A stretch of 64,000 bases of DNA from Maratus speciosus (taxonomy: Eukaryota; Arthropoda; Arachnida; Araneae; Salticidae), in contig OZ010791.1 of NCBI GenBank assembly GCA_963932465.1, forward strand, positions 155,231,915 through 155,295,914, given 5' to 3'. The stretch's first letter is position 1. Each line of letters opens with the position of its first letter. The position numbers and the translations under genes were made by a program. Shown one piece after another: positions 32,702 to 43,070 of this stretch. The notes beneath the pieces are model-generated. The model worked only from the letters and a program-made list of their open reading frames with translations. It was not told where the DNA came from and did no database searches.

Positions 32702-32839
32702 TGGTGAATGTATGTATTTTGTCATGTATCACCCGTCTTTGTAGATCGCATACCTCACAATACACAATGTTTTGAAAACCAATGAATCATTTAGAATAAC
32801 ACTGTATAATGTTTATCCTAACTATATTAAATCAATTAA

Positions 32840-33210
32840 TTTCCTTATCGATTACATAACTCATTCCAATATGTAACAAATTATATCCATCGTACAGCCC
32901 CAAAATAAAGTATTTTAAAAATGAAAAAAGAAAAAAATGCTTTTTTCTTTTTTCTACTGTAATATATTAACAGCCAGCTCGCATTAAGAAAAAAAAATGG
33001 CCAATAATTTCTACGGAAGCATTTCTATTAGTGTTGTTGTTTCACGTTCTTATCGATTCCTTAATGTGATTGAAATATAACGCTGAAGAAGAAAGAAATC
33101 TGATCTCCGATGTAAGGATTTAAGAAGAGAATTTAAGATGAGTAAACTTTATCACTATAGTAATTTTTGAGTTTAAGTAATGGAATGAATTCAAATTAAG
33201 TGATTTATTA
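32840..33210 (+). repeat. Dispersed repeat R, copy 2
   Basis: Aligned to copy 1 by AACTCATTCCAATATGTAAC, GTAATATATTAACAGCCAGC, GTTGTTGTTTCACGTTCTTA and AACGCTGAAGAA. It starts immediately outside the right TIR of the 30383-32804 element. Confidence 0.75.
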
Positions 33211-33864
33211 TGCATTAAGGTGTTGATCATCCGAAATTCAGATATAATTTAATCTTCATCTTATAGTAAAGCAATCTTGACGTTCTTACGTTCAGCCCCC
33301 CCCCCCTTGTAGCATAGAAAACCCCTCTTTTTGCTTGAAAACGCCATTTTCCTTGCTAGGGGCATCTAAATCGTTTTCTTGAGGTGCGGAGACGGTGTTG
33401 CGGGTGGGGGCGGTGCAGCACCACAGCACCACCTCCTGCTGTCCCAAAACTATCATAATTCCTCTACTATCCTCCAGATTCGGAGATAGATTAAAGCTTT
33501 AAATACTCATTTCTTGTTTTTTCGCACATATAATGACATCATAGATGAAAGAAAAGCAGTTTTCTTTTTAAATTAATATCTTATGTAGCTAGTGATTCTT
33601 AGTCGAGAAAAAACTATTAGTCCCCCAAAAAATCAAATTAACTTTCAACAACATAGTTTCACACTCAAAAAGAGTTATTTATTTACAATTCTGTAAATTT
33701 TGTGACTATAAAGTGTCTAAGTGAAATATTTATGAAATGATTATGAAAATGACTTAACCTTTTGGTCACGTTGTCGTGGAGGAATTTCTCAAAGTCAAAT
33801 GGTAACAATATTTATTTCATAAAGAAACCAGAATTGGCTCTGTGATTTATTAATATTGCTTTAA
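33211..33864. other. No gene; short GC-rich patch
   Basis: 33290-33450 has poly-C, GGTGTTGCGGGTGGGGGCGG and GCAGCACCACAGCACCACC, standing out against AT-rich DNA. No ORF or RNA fold that I can defend. Confidence 0.5.
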
Positions 33865-34285
33865 GGCTGTTCTTAACTGCTCCGCTGAACAAGCACAAAA
33901 CGTTCTGACACATTTACAAATTCATTTTTTAACGGAAAGATATAAAATTGGAAAGTCTGGCCATGGAAGCGATTTGGAATTGAACTTTTTTTTTCCATTT
34001 TTTGATCAATCAATTACCCATTGAGTTATAAGCGATATCGATCACGTGACAAACCCGTTTTTCGCCCGCACTTGAGCGATTTTTCTACTTTCGCGTGGAA
34101 ATTCGGTTCAAAAGGTCCACTTTGACATCATTTTCTGAAAGATCTATTGCGTTTACAAAAAAATGGAAAAAACAGCTCGATGACATAGTTTCTGAACAAC
34201 AACACCAGCTAGTTTCATGCATTTTCGAACAAAAATAAATTAAAACTTATGTCAGGAAGTTGCCCATTTGGATTTGAGAACAGCC
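33865..34285 (-). mobile_element. TTAA MITE, copy 3
   Basis: TTAA at 33861-33864 and 34286-34289. Tips GGCTGTTCTTAACTGCTC and GGATTTGAGAACAGCC. The central GATCACGTGAC is intact. It joins copy 4 directly, the two sharing the single TTAA at 34286-34289. Confidence 0.9.
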
Positions 34286-34289
34286 TTAA

Positions 34290-34708
34290 CGCTGTTCTCA
34301 AATCCATAGAGTCAACTTTCTGACATAAGTTTTAATTAATTTTTGTTCAGAAACGCATGAAACTAGAAGGTGTTGTTATTCAGAAACTATGTCATCGAAC
34401 TGTTTTTTCCGTTTTTTCGTAAACGCAATAGATCTTTCAGAAAATACTGTCAAAGTTGGCATTTTGAACTGAACTTCCAAACGAAAGAAGAAAATCCAGT
34501 CAATAAGGGGAGAAAAATGCCGTGTCACGTGATCAAAATCGCTTATAACTCGATAGGTAATTTACTGATCCAAAAATGGAACACACAGTTCGACTCCAAA
34601 TCGCTTCCATGGTCAGGCTTTCCAATTTTATATCTTTCTGTTAAAAAATTAATTTGTAAATGTGTCAAAACGTTTCGCGCTTATTGAACAGAGCAGTTGA
34701 GAACAGCC
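34290..34708 (+). mobile_element. TTAA MITE, copy 4
   Basis: Opposite orientation to copy 3. Left tip CGCTGTTCTCAAATCC (first G changed to C), right tip TTGAGAACAGCC, TTAA at 34709-34712. The 105-codon open frame 34370-34687 is the reading of this non-coding element and is not conserved in other copies. Confidence 0.9.
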
Positions 34709-34903
34709 TTAAAGAAAAGCCTTTAACCTATACAAAGGTGAAATCATAATCTCAAAACTTCTAACAATTTAGTTTTCACAAGGGAAAGAATAGGGGTCCA
34801 ATTATGTGAACCTAAGGTTTAAAGAAAGTTAACTGTCAAACAGGTAATTTGAACTGGTTATGTTAGATTAATTTTAGTGTTTACGAAAAAAAAAAAAACG
34901 TTT

Positions 34904-36235
34904 ATAGGGTATCCAGTGTTTGATAATTTTCAACAAAATTACTTATTATAAGGTTTATGGACCATGGGTCACATATTTCACATTCCATGTGATAGTTCAT
35001 GCCTTTTCCTTCATATGCAACTAAGTATTGTTCTTATTCTTTAAGAAATTGTTTTGGAATTAAGTTGCTGAAAAGTTAGTCTGGAGTTTTGCAGTCACCA
35101 CAGTCAGTTCTTATAAGAAATCTGACAGGTAAATCTTGTTATATCTATTTTCATCCTTGACATTTTAATAACTGGGCAATATTGTGACATACTATTGTAT
35201 AGATCTTTAATTATTTTATCTTAAGGTCCAAGTTTCTGCTTTCTAACCCTAACCTAAAAGCAGAGAGGGCACTTTCAATTACTGGTTTAGAAAACTTTCA
35301 ATTTATCCAGTGTTTGATAATTATTATGAAACATTGGCTTTTGAATTTTCCAGTGATTGAGACCTTTAATTTTACTGTTAAACTAAACGAATTTTGTAGC
35401 TGATAAAGTACTAAGACAGAATAACATAATTTTATGTTCCTTGGTAGTCCCAGCCAGGGCTATTTGCTCATAGGAAGTTTTCGGAACATTTTTTCAATTA
35501 TTGTTATTAGAAAATTATTGTTGGGTAATGAAAGTTTATAAACTATCTTTAGTAACTATTTATAAAATATTTTCCGTATTTAAAAAAATTATATTTTTTT
35601 TGTTACAATGAAAAATAATCATAAAAATGTTAACTGTACCTCCAGGCCTTTTTGCAATTTTGATATAAATTCAAGATTTTTTTAAGTTGAGCTTCAAACA
35701 CCCCTGTCTTATGTCATACACTGCTGAACCCAATCCTTCAAGGCATCTTATTAGGTTTTATTTTTCCAGGATGCCACTTAAGAAGAAACCCAAATTTGGG
35801 TATAGACTTATGTGTATTAATTTTTTGAATAGTTAATAAACAGAAATATTACTGAAAATAATCTTTTCTTTAAGTTCTATTTAACTGTGTAACCTAAATA
35901 TAATGGTTATTTACTTTTTAAATGGTTATTTTGAAAGAAAATCTGTTAATTAACAGATATTAAAATGCCTATCAAACATTGGATACAGCATATCAAACAC
36001 TGGGTACAGATTATCAAAAACTGGGTATATTGATGTGACGTTTGTAATTTTGAATTTTTTTACAAAAACATTTTTTTTTTTTTTTTTTTTTAACAAGTAC
36101 AGTTTTCAAAAGAAAACAATCTAAGGGATATATTTCACCAATCCTTATTTTCCAAAGTTGAAGGGCAGAGTTACTATTAAATGTTGAAATACAAATCCAG
36201 CTTAGATTATCATACACTGGGTACTTTACCCTAAA
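34904..36235. mobile_element. TIR element with subterminal CAGTGTTTGATAAT motifs
   Basis: Left: AGGGTATCCAGTGTTTGATA at 34907. Right: TTATCATACACTGGGTACTT ending in ACCCTAAA, so the ends are inverted. Additional copies of the motif lie at 35304-35322 (left orientation) and at 35970, 35991 and 36011 (right orientation). No transposase frame. Exact tips and TSD undecided. Confidence 0.55.
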
Positions 36236-36424
36236 TAACGTTTGTGAATTTGCAAATGTTTTCGTTCACAAATTTTGAAAAATAAAATTTGACTTCTCTG
36301 GTCAAATTCAGAATATTTTCCCTCTTGTTTATTATCCTTATCCTGAGTATTATTATAACTATTTTAACTGATGTCCCCACTATAAAAGCTTCTCATATCA
36401 CAAAGATTGTATTAAATGTTAAAT

Positions 36425-36720
36425 CAATTAGTGCATTTGTTGATTACATATTTCATCCATGCAATGATAAATCGCGCCTTTTCTAAAATTAAAGAAAGAA
36501 ACAAAACCATAAAAAAAGAATGATAAATGTGCCAATTTTGTTTTGTTATAACGCTTTAAGCCGCTTCGCATTAAGAGGGAAAAGTAGCCAATAAGTTCTA
36601 GAATTGCTATCATTATTGTTTCGAACGCTTGATTGTTCTTTGATACTATTGAAAAATAGTGTTGAAGAAAGAGAATTGATCCCAGAAATTATAACTTTGT
36701 TAAAAAGTATGGGGAAAAAC
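36425..36720 (+). repeat. Dispersed repeat R, copy 3
   Basis: Most diverged copy. Matches copy 2 from TTAAATCAATTA, GATTACATATTTCATCCAT, GCATTAAGAGGGAAAA, GCCAATAAGTTCTA, TTGTTTCGAACGCTTGATTG and GTTGAAGAAAGAG. Confidence 0.6.
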
Positions 36721-37032
36721 GGAAAAGAAAAGAAAGATTTGAGATTCAATACTGCACCATAGCTTCCAACTTTCCGTTTTATTCATTTATTTATTTTTTT
36801 TTTCAAAGTCAAATAAAAAAAAATTTCAGCCAAAAATTTCATCAATGAATGAAGATATATACAGTAGAACCTCTTTTGTACGAAACTCTTTTAACCGAAA
36901 CTCTCGGTTAACCGAAATCCATTTTGAAAGCTTTTTTTTTTTTTTTTTTTTTTTACTATCGTATTCCTTGTGTGCAAAATACATTTTGATTTTTTTAAAC
37001 TATCTTATTCCTTGTATCCAAGCGGTCCTTTC

Positions 37033-37214
37033 CACTATGAATAAACAGTAGTATACCGTTTTATAAATGAAAATGCAGAAATATACCATTATATTACTAC
37101 TTAGCAGTATATTACTGTTTATTTTACGGTTTATTACTGTTAATTTTACAGTATAATACTGGCGCCTCAGATGCCAGTATTATACTGTAAAATCAACAAT
37201 TATTTTTTGCAGTG
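37033..37214. mobile_element. Nested MITE with strong hairpin
   Basis: Absent at the equivalent point of the second Tigger derivative (near 42800), so it is an insertion. The ends CACTATGAATAAACAGTAG and CTGCAAAAAATAATTG (complement strand) are weakly inverted. Inside is a perfect 20-bp stem, 37144-37163 against 37173-37192 (TACAGTATAATACTGGC core), with a 9-base loop. Confidence 0.65.
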
Positions 37215-37285
37215 TACGAGTACATATAAATATTTTCGATCCCCTTTTCTTAGAGTTCCTTTGAATTTAACTTGAGTTCCCATAA

Positions 37286-37396
37286 GCTGCGGAATGGAAC
37301 GAAGAAAACGAACAAATTAGCAATTCTGAAGCTTTTGAATGTTTTGCAAAAGGTTTGGTATGGCTAGAGCAGTAGAAAGACTACTGGTGAACTAAT
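37286..37396 (+). pseudogene. Tigger transposase C-terminal remnant
   Basis: Reads AAEWNEENEQISNSEAFECF and AKGLVWLEQ, then a stop where the second copy has another Gln. Pogo/Tigger transposases end with a segment of this type (SEAxxxFexxLxWLEQQ). The rest of the enzyme is deleted. Confidence 0.75.
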
Positions 37397-37678
37397 AATA
37401 GACGTGATAGATCTTCAAATCAAAGGCAATCGAAACTGCGACAAACAAAATATTTTTTTCAAACTCTTGTGATATATGTAAAAGGTACTTGATTTCAAAA
37501 TTAAAATTCAGGTAATTTATTCTCGTTTCTATTTTGCTATTGCTTTATTTTTATTAAGCACTTGTTACCGTAATAAGAAATATTGCATACATTTCTCCTT
37601 AATCTTATAATTAAGGCATTCTCGATTTTCCGAAAAAGGGTCGGCCCAATTACTTCCGATAATCGAGGTTCTACTGTA

Positions 37679-38827
37679 TCTACTACGTAGAAAGAAATTA
37701 ACAGCTTATTAAAAATAATAATAATAAAAAAATCTGCTTCAGTGTTAGAGATTGGACGGACTCTGGTTCAAAATGAACATGTTAGTTATCGGCGAATTGA
37801 AAAAAAGAAAAAAAAAAGTCCTTTCGGCATGTTCCGGGAGGAAAAGGTAGCTTTCATATTCCTTGTTTTTTTAATAGTTGTATTGTTTCAAAATATCAAC
37901 CAACCTAGAATTTCAAACAAATGAGTTTTTCATGCAGAATTATCCGATTTGCTTCAAATTTGGTATACCGGTTTATTCTAATAAGGCGCTTTCCTGGTTA
38001 GATTTGGAGGTTCATTGGTTAAGTATAAAGGGAGAAAATGGCGGAAATACCCCCCCCCCCCTTAATTTATTTACGGTTTTGCTCAAAAAGAGTGAGTTCT
38101 ATTTTATGAATAATAGTCATAAATAAGAGTATAATATACAATTAGTATGAAAAGTCTGTGAACTTAATGACATAAGTTTAACTGGGCACATTTCTTTTTC
38201 TATTAATTATTATTAACTGCTTATAAACATGTAAAATTTCTTATTAGCTAGATTTTTTTTTTCTGTCCCCATACCTACATTTTAAAGGTTTTGTTATAAT
38301 GATGCAATTATTCTGAGAATATAATTTTTTTTCTTTCACTTTCTATAAATTGTATCACTGCAACTTCACTTGGAATGAAGCCAGTCATAATATTGATTTC
38401 TGTCTAAAAATATATAGGAACTTTTAATTTTTAAAATATTTGTCTTCCTTAAGCGGTTATCATTTTTGATATCTTTCTCCTTTCTTCATTTCGTTTCAGG
38501 GTTATTCCATTATTTTACAGATATACGCACTCATAATGCAAGTACATCTACCTTTTTTTGTTTCTTTTTGGGTACGTCCACGAAAGCGTGTCTTCAAATA
38601 AAAATAAAATAAAATGAAAAAGTGGCAAAGGTGACTTTTAGTATGCTTTATACAGAAAATGAAAGTTTTTAATCTCTATTTTTATAGTATGAGTTGTAGT
38701 TTATCTCGGCTTATAAATAAATTTTGCAAAATTCTGCAGCAAATTCTATCGCATTTTTTTAGTTTCTTTAGTAAAATTATTTTAACTTCTTACTGCTTTT
38801 ACTTTTAATTTATTTTGTTTCTGATTA
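37679..38827. other. No gene; AT-rich
   Basis: Nothing beyond a poly-C run at 38050; the small open frames overlap low-complexity sequence. Confidence 0.6.
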
Positions 38828-39606
38828 AGGGGTCTCGGGAGTCTTACTTTGCACCTGGTGGTGCAATTTATCAACATGTCACATTTAATTTTTTTTTCTC
38901 AGTCTCTATAAAACATAAATGCATAAAATTTTTAATGCAGACAACCTAATATATCTTCTATTTAAAATGTATTTTTTAATATTCTATATTGAAATTTTAT
39001 TTTATTTTTTAATGTTTAATTTTGATAAAAAATTTAAAATTGTGTTTTGACTTGCATGCACTGCGCGCAACATTTTTCACTATCTAATAAAGTAATTTGC
39101 ATGAAACTTGGTAAATATCTTCATTTTAAGGTAAAGAATAACTTATACTTCAAATTTAGTATTATAATTGCATTGATTATTTAAAATTGGCAATTTTTCA
39201 ATGAAAGAATGAATTTTTTCAAAATTTTATAATTTAAATTTAAATTTTAAATAAAATAAATAAATAAATTGCTTACAAATGAAGCATATGTTCAAGACAC
39301 ATTAGTTTTACATCATTATCAATATTTTGGGGGGCTCTTGAACCAGTCGTTTTGCTACAGTTTTGCGCGCAGTGCATGCAAGTCAAAAAACAATTTTAAA
39401 TTTTTTATCAAAATTAAACATTAAAAAAAAATAATAAAATTTCAATATAGAATATTAAAAAAGTTATTTTATATAGAAGAGATATTAGGTTATCTATATT
39501 TAAAATTTTATGCATTTATGGTTTTATAGAGACTGTGGAAAAAAATTAAATGTGACATGTTACTACATTGCACCGCCAGGTAAAAAGTAAGACTTCTGAG
39601 ACCCCT
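38828..39606. mobile_element. Harbinger-like MITE with TTA TSD
   Basis: The ends AGGGGTCTCGGGAGTCTTAC and GTAAGACTTCTGAGACCCCT begin TIRs of about 230 bp. They include a TGCACCxxxxGGTGCAATxTA-like block, TTTATAGAGACT and ACTTGCATGCACTGCGCGC. TTA is present immediately outside each end (38825-38827, 39607-39609), the target type of PIF/Harbinger. 779 bp; no ORF. Confidence 0.75.
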
Positions 39607-39609
39607 TTA

Positions 39610-40696
39610 TTATTTAATTATTATTTTAGTTTCTTACTGTACTGCCGCTTTTATTTTCATCATTTAATTTATTTTGTGCCAGACAGATATTGACACACTC
39701 TTTATAACTGGTAATTTTGTTGTAAATTCTGTCCAACATTGCCAAACACCACTAACAAGTCACGTTAGTACTTTTAATTAAACTTAATAAATAAACTATT
39801 GTGATCGTACATAATAAACCAATTCTAGTGATAGGGCAACACGAGTTACTAAAAAAATAAAAGAACACTCGCGCTAAACAGATTAATTAATTACAATTAA
39901 TTAAAAAAAAAAGAATTTGCGTTGTGAATGTTTACGTGGGCTCTATCACTTATGAATTTTACATAAAGACTAATTATAAATTAATTTTGACTTAAAATTC
40001 AAATTATAAAAATTAATAATAATATTTATCAGTTTTCCTTGTAAATTAAATGCACCTAAAAAGTAAGTCATATACACTAAAAGAATTTTTTTTAAAGAAA
40101 TGACACACATTTAGTTAGGTTACTAAAATAAAGAGACTAAAATTATATTTCGACTAATTATTTATTTACACATTACTATTAACACAATATTTACAAAATT
40201 ACTAAAAGTTGAAAAAAACATAATCAGATTTAGAACTGCTATTCCATACTTCCCTAACATTGGAAGCTTGATTAGACATTATGAATTCTTTTACAAACTT
40301 TGTTTTAATAAAAATGAATATTTTAACATTGATTTATTTTATTCATTATTTTATATATTTTTTATATATTGATAAACAAAATCATTTTATTTATTTCTAA
40401 TCTCAGCTTCTTTTCTTGAGAACATGAGTTTTTAAAGATTTTCTAATTTTTTAAATATTATAAATTTACTAATATTCAATTCTTAGGAAACAGCTAATTT
40501 ATTTGGATTCCTAGAATTTTTATTTATTTGGATTCGAGTCGTCAAATTTACCTTATTATAAATATCTTTTCATTAGAAAAACAGATTATTTAAATTGTGG
40601 TAAAATGTATCTTTGATTTAGTTGAGACCTCTCCTGAGTATGGATGAATATGACTTGAGGCATGATATGGTCATCTGGGATGAACGGGAAACTCCT
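39610..40696. other. No gene; very AT-rich
   Basis: I see no repeat, TIR or coding signal. Confidence 0.6.
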
Positions 40697-40700
40697 TTAA

Positions 40701-41088
40701 GGCTGTTCTTAACTGCTCTACTCAACAAGCGCAAAATGTTTTGACACATTTACAAATTCATTTTTTAACGGAAAGGTATAAAATTGGAAAGCCTGGCCAT
40801 GGAAGCGTCTATTGAGTTAACCTATTGAGTTAGAAGCGATTTTGATCACGTGACACGGTATTTTTCTCCCCTTATTGACTGCATTTTCTTCTTTCGTTTG
40901 GAAGTTTAGTTCAAAATGCCAACTTTGACAGTATTTTCTGAAAAATCTATTGCGTTTACAGGAAAAAGAAAAAAAACAGTTCAATGATATAGTTTCTGAA
41001 TAACATCACTTTCTAGTTTTATGCGTTTCCGAACAAAAATGAATAAAACTTATGTCAGAAAGTTGACCCTTTGGATTTGAGAACAGCC
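40701..41088 (-). mobile_element. TTAA MITE, copy 5 (internal deletion)
   Basis: TTAA at 40697-40700; the right side reads TTTA at 41089-41092, a one-base decay. Relative to the others it lacks about 30 bp after CCATGGAAGCG. Central GATCACGTGAC intact. Confidence 0.85.
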
Positions 41089-41109
41089 TTTATCGAGAAA
41101 AGTATAATA

Positions 41110-41667
41110 CGGGGTGTTTCTAAATGAATATCAGGATTTTAACGCTTGGTAGTATTTATTACATAAAACTTAAAATTATAATTAATGCATAAAATGAAAG
41201 AGACACTCAAACAGTTTTACCTACAAGCTTACAAGTGTTCAAAGTGAGCATTTTTCTTCACACGACACACATCAGGTCGATAGCTCAGATCTTTCCAAAC
41301 GTTGATTAGTGTTTGTGGGTCATTGTTGCAACAAATTACAATTTGGGTCATTGTTGCAACATTGTTGCAATGGTCAGCTGGTAGTGGAGGCACATACACA
41401 CAATCCATTTTTGAACCCCCACATGTTGAAATCACATGGCCTCAGATCGGGTGAGCGTCTGAACAGAACTTCTTTGCTAATCAACATTTGGGAAGAACTG
41501 AGCTATCGACTTGATGTGTGCAGTGACGAAAGGTGCTCACATTGAAGACTTGTAAGCTTGTAGGTAAAACTGTTTGAATTGCTATTTCATTTTATGTATT
41601 AATTATAATTTTATGTAATAAATACTACCAAGCGTTGAAAACACAATATTCATTTAGAAACACCCCG
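41110..41667. mobile_element. Foldback element, tips CGGGGTGTTTC
   Basis: Tips CGGGGTGTTTCTAAATGAAT and the complement, TA outside both (41108-41109, 41668-41669). Arms of about 200 bp contain GCTTGGTAGTATTTATTACA, TAATTATAATTAATGCATAA and ACAGTTTTACCTACAAGCTT with complements. Each arm includes a transposase C-terminus, as in the mariner foldback at 3705-4387. The 41330-41380 loop has a short TTGTTGCAA repeat. Confidence 0.85.
41229..41308 (-). pseudogene. IS630/mariner-type transposase C-terminus
   Basis: Reads INVWKDLSYRPDVCRVKKNA, then HFEHL and a stop. The other arm (about 41479-41546, plus strand) reads INIWEELSYRLDVC before diverging. The IWEELxYRLDVCRVxxxAHxEHL ending is the same group as 32568-32701. 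Only about 25 residues remain. Because the fragment is at the inner side of a TIR, it marks the arms as derived from an autonomous element's 3' end. Confidence 0.65.
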
Positions 41668-42304
41668 TATAACGACAAATGAAAATATACGATGACATCT
41701 TTTGAGTTACCCACAGTTCCGGAAAGATTTCTTTATCTGTAGGAACCTCAGAAACTAATATATTTTGGAGATTTAAAGAAGCATTTATAAAATCGAAGTT
41801 TCTTTTGCTGCCACTGATTTTCGAAAACATTTCCAAGTCATTTTCAGAGTGTATTAATCACTTTTCTCAACCTGAAATATAGGTTTATTTAATGCTATCA
41901 AATAAACATTTTTATGTTCAACAAACATGTTTTACAGATAAACATGTATTTTAACAGTATTAACATTAATATTACTTTGTTACTCTTGCATGTATAAATT
42001 CAATAACGCATCTAAAAATGTTGAATTTAGAATTGATAGTATTCTAAGAACCAATATGTCGGTTTAACCCTTAAATGAATAGTTTAACTGACGTGCATGA
42101 TCTTTTTTTTGGCATGTGGCATGTGTCGCTTTTAATTATTATTTTTTAATTATTATGTTCTGCTTACGTGTGATAACATGCTTTTAAAGTCGTGATGTCC
42201 GTTTTTCTTCTGATTTGTTATCACGGAGAGATTGTTGCATCTTTTGTTAATACTGCTGACAATGTGCTCGACTGGCATTTTCTCTCTATCTTTATAAGGT
42301 AGTG

Positions 42305-42961
42305 TAGTAGAACCTCGATTTCCGAAGTAATTGGGACAGACCATCTTTCGGAAAATCGAAATTTTCTGATAACAGAGAATGCTTCAATTTTAAGAATCAG
42401 GAGAAATATATGCAATATTTCTTATTATTTTAACAAGTGCTTAATAAAAATACAGCAATAGCAAAATAGAAACAAGAATAAATTACCTGAATTTTAATTT
42501 TGAAATTAAGTACCTTTTACATATATGATAAGGGTTTGAGAAAATATTTTGTTTGTCGCAGTTTTGATGGCCTTTGCATTGAAGCTTTATCACGAAGTTT
42601 TTTTTTTTATTATTATTAGTTCACCAGTATCACAGTCTTTCTGCTGTTCCAGCCATACCAAACCTTTTGCAAAACATTCAAAAGCTTCAGAATTGTTAAT
42701 TTGCTCGTTTTCTTCGTTCCACTCCGCAACTTACGGGATCTCAAGTTAAATTCAAAGGAACTCTAAGAAGGGGGATCGAAAATATGTATATGTACTTGTA
42801 GTTCGGAAAGGAGCACTTGTAAACTACTAGTATAATAGCTTTAAAAAAATGCTTTAAAAATGGATTTTGCACACACAAAATGTGATAGTACAGAAAAAAA
42901 AAGGATTTTGGTTAACTCTGAGTTTCGGTTAAAAGGGTTTCGGATAAAAAGGGTTCTACTG
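42305..42961 (-). mobile_element. Tigger deletion derivative, copy 2
   Basis: Reverse orientation to copy 1 and about 80% similar by eye outside the nested insertion. Left tip TAGTAGAACCTCGATTTCCG (first base C to T), right tip GGGTTCTACTG followed by TA. The left flanking TA has decayed to TG. 657 bp. Confidence 0.85.
42561..42730 (-). pseudogene. Tigger transposase C-terminal remnant, open
   Basis: Reads VAEWNEENEQINNSEAFECF, AKGLVWLEQQKDCDTGELII and LRDKASMQRPSK without a stop. The match to the last part of pogo/Tigger transposases (SEAFxCFxKGLxWLEQQxD...LRDKAxM) is clear. The poly-A stretch encoding Lys after ELIII may be a slippage site. It lacks the DNA-binding and catalytic domains, so it is a remnant even though this piece is open. 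Confidence 0.8.
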
Positions 42962-42969
42962 TAATTATT

Positions 42970-43070
42970 AATTTTGAAAACTATTAAAAGAAACATTTAA
43001 CAGACTATTAAAAGCAACATTTAACAGGCTTTTAAAAGCAAACTATTAAAAGCAACATTTGATAAACATT
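42970..43070 (+). repeat. CTATTAAAAGCAACATTT tandem repeat
   Basis: Four imperfect units of about 24 bp, next to the right end of the second Tigger derivative. Confidence 0.8.

Larger units (their letters stand above)
30383..32804 (-). mobile_element. IS630/mariner-like TIR element with nested inserts
   Basis: Left arm AGTGTTAGTCTAAATGATTC (30384) pairs with GAATCATTTAGAATAACACT (right). Pairing continues through GTGATACATGA to CACTCAACGTCCCAGCG (about 30558 and 32550). TA flanks both ends (30381-30382, 32805-32806). The right arm encodes a transposase C-terminus on the minus strand. Inside are a separate MITE (30682-31134), a diverged tandem array and a TTAA MITE (31587-32004). The recognisable arms are about 200 bp each, so most of the middle is later insertion. 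Confidence 0.65.
36862..37676 (+). mobile_element. Tigger deletion derivative, copy 1
   Basis: Tips CAGTAGAACCTCTTTTGTAC and the complement CGAGGTTCTACTG. TA on both sides (36860-36861, 37677-37678). Near-terminal GGTTAACCGAAATCC and GGCCCAATTACTTCCGATAA are typical Tigger/pogo ends. It carries only the C-terminal transposase remnant and a nested 182-bp MITE. Confidence 0.85.

Noticed and set aside
34370..34687. 105-codon frame
   Set aside because: Lies wholly in a TTAA MITE; eight other copies do not keep the frame.
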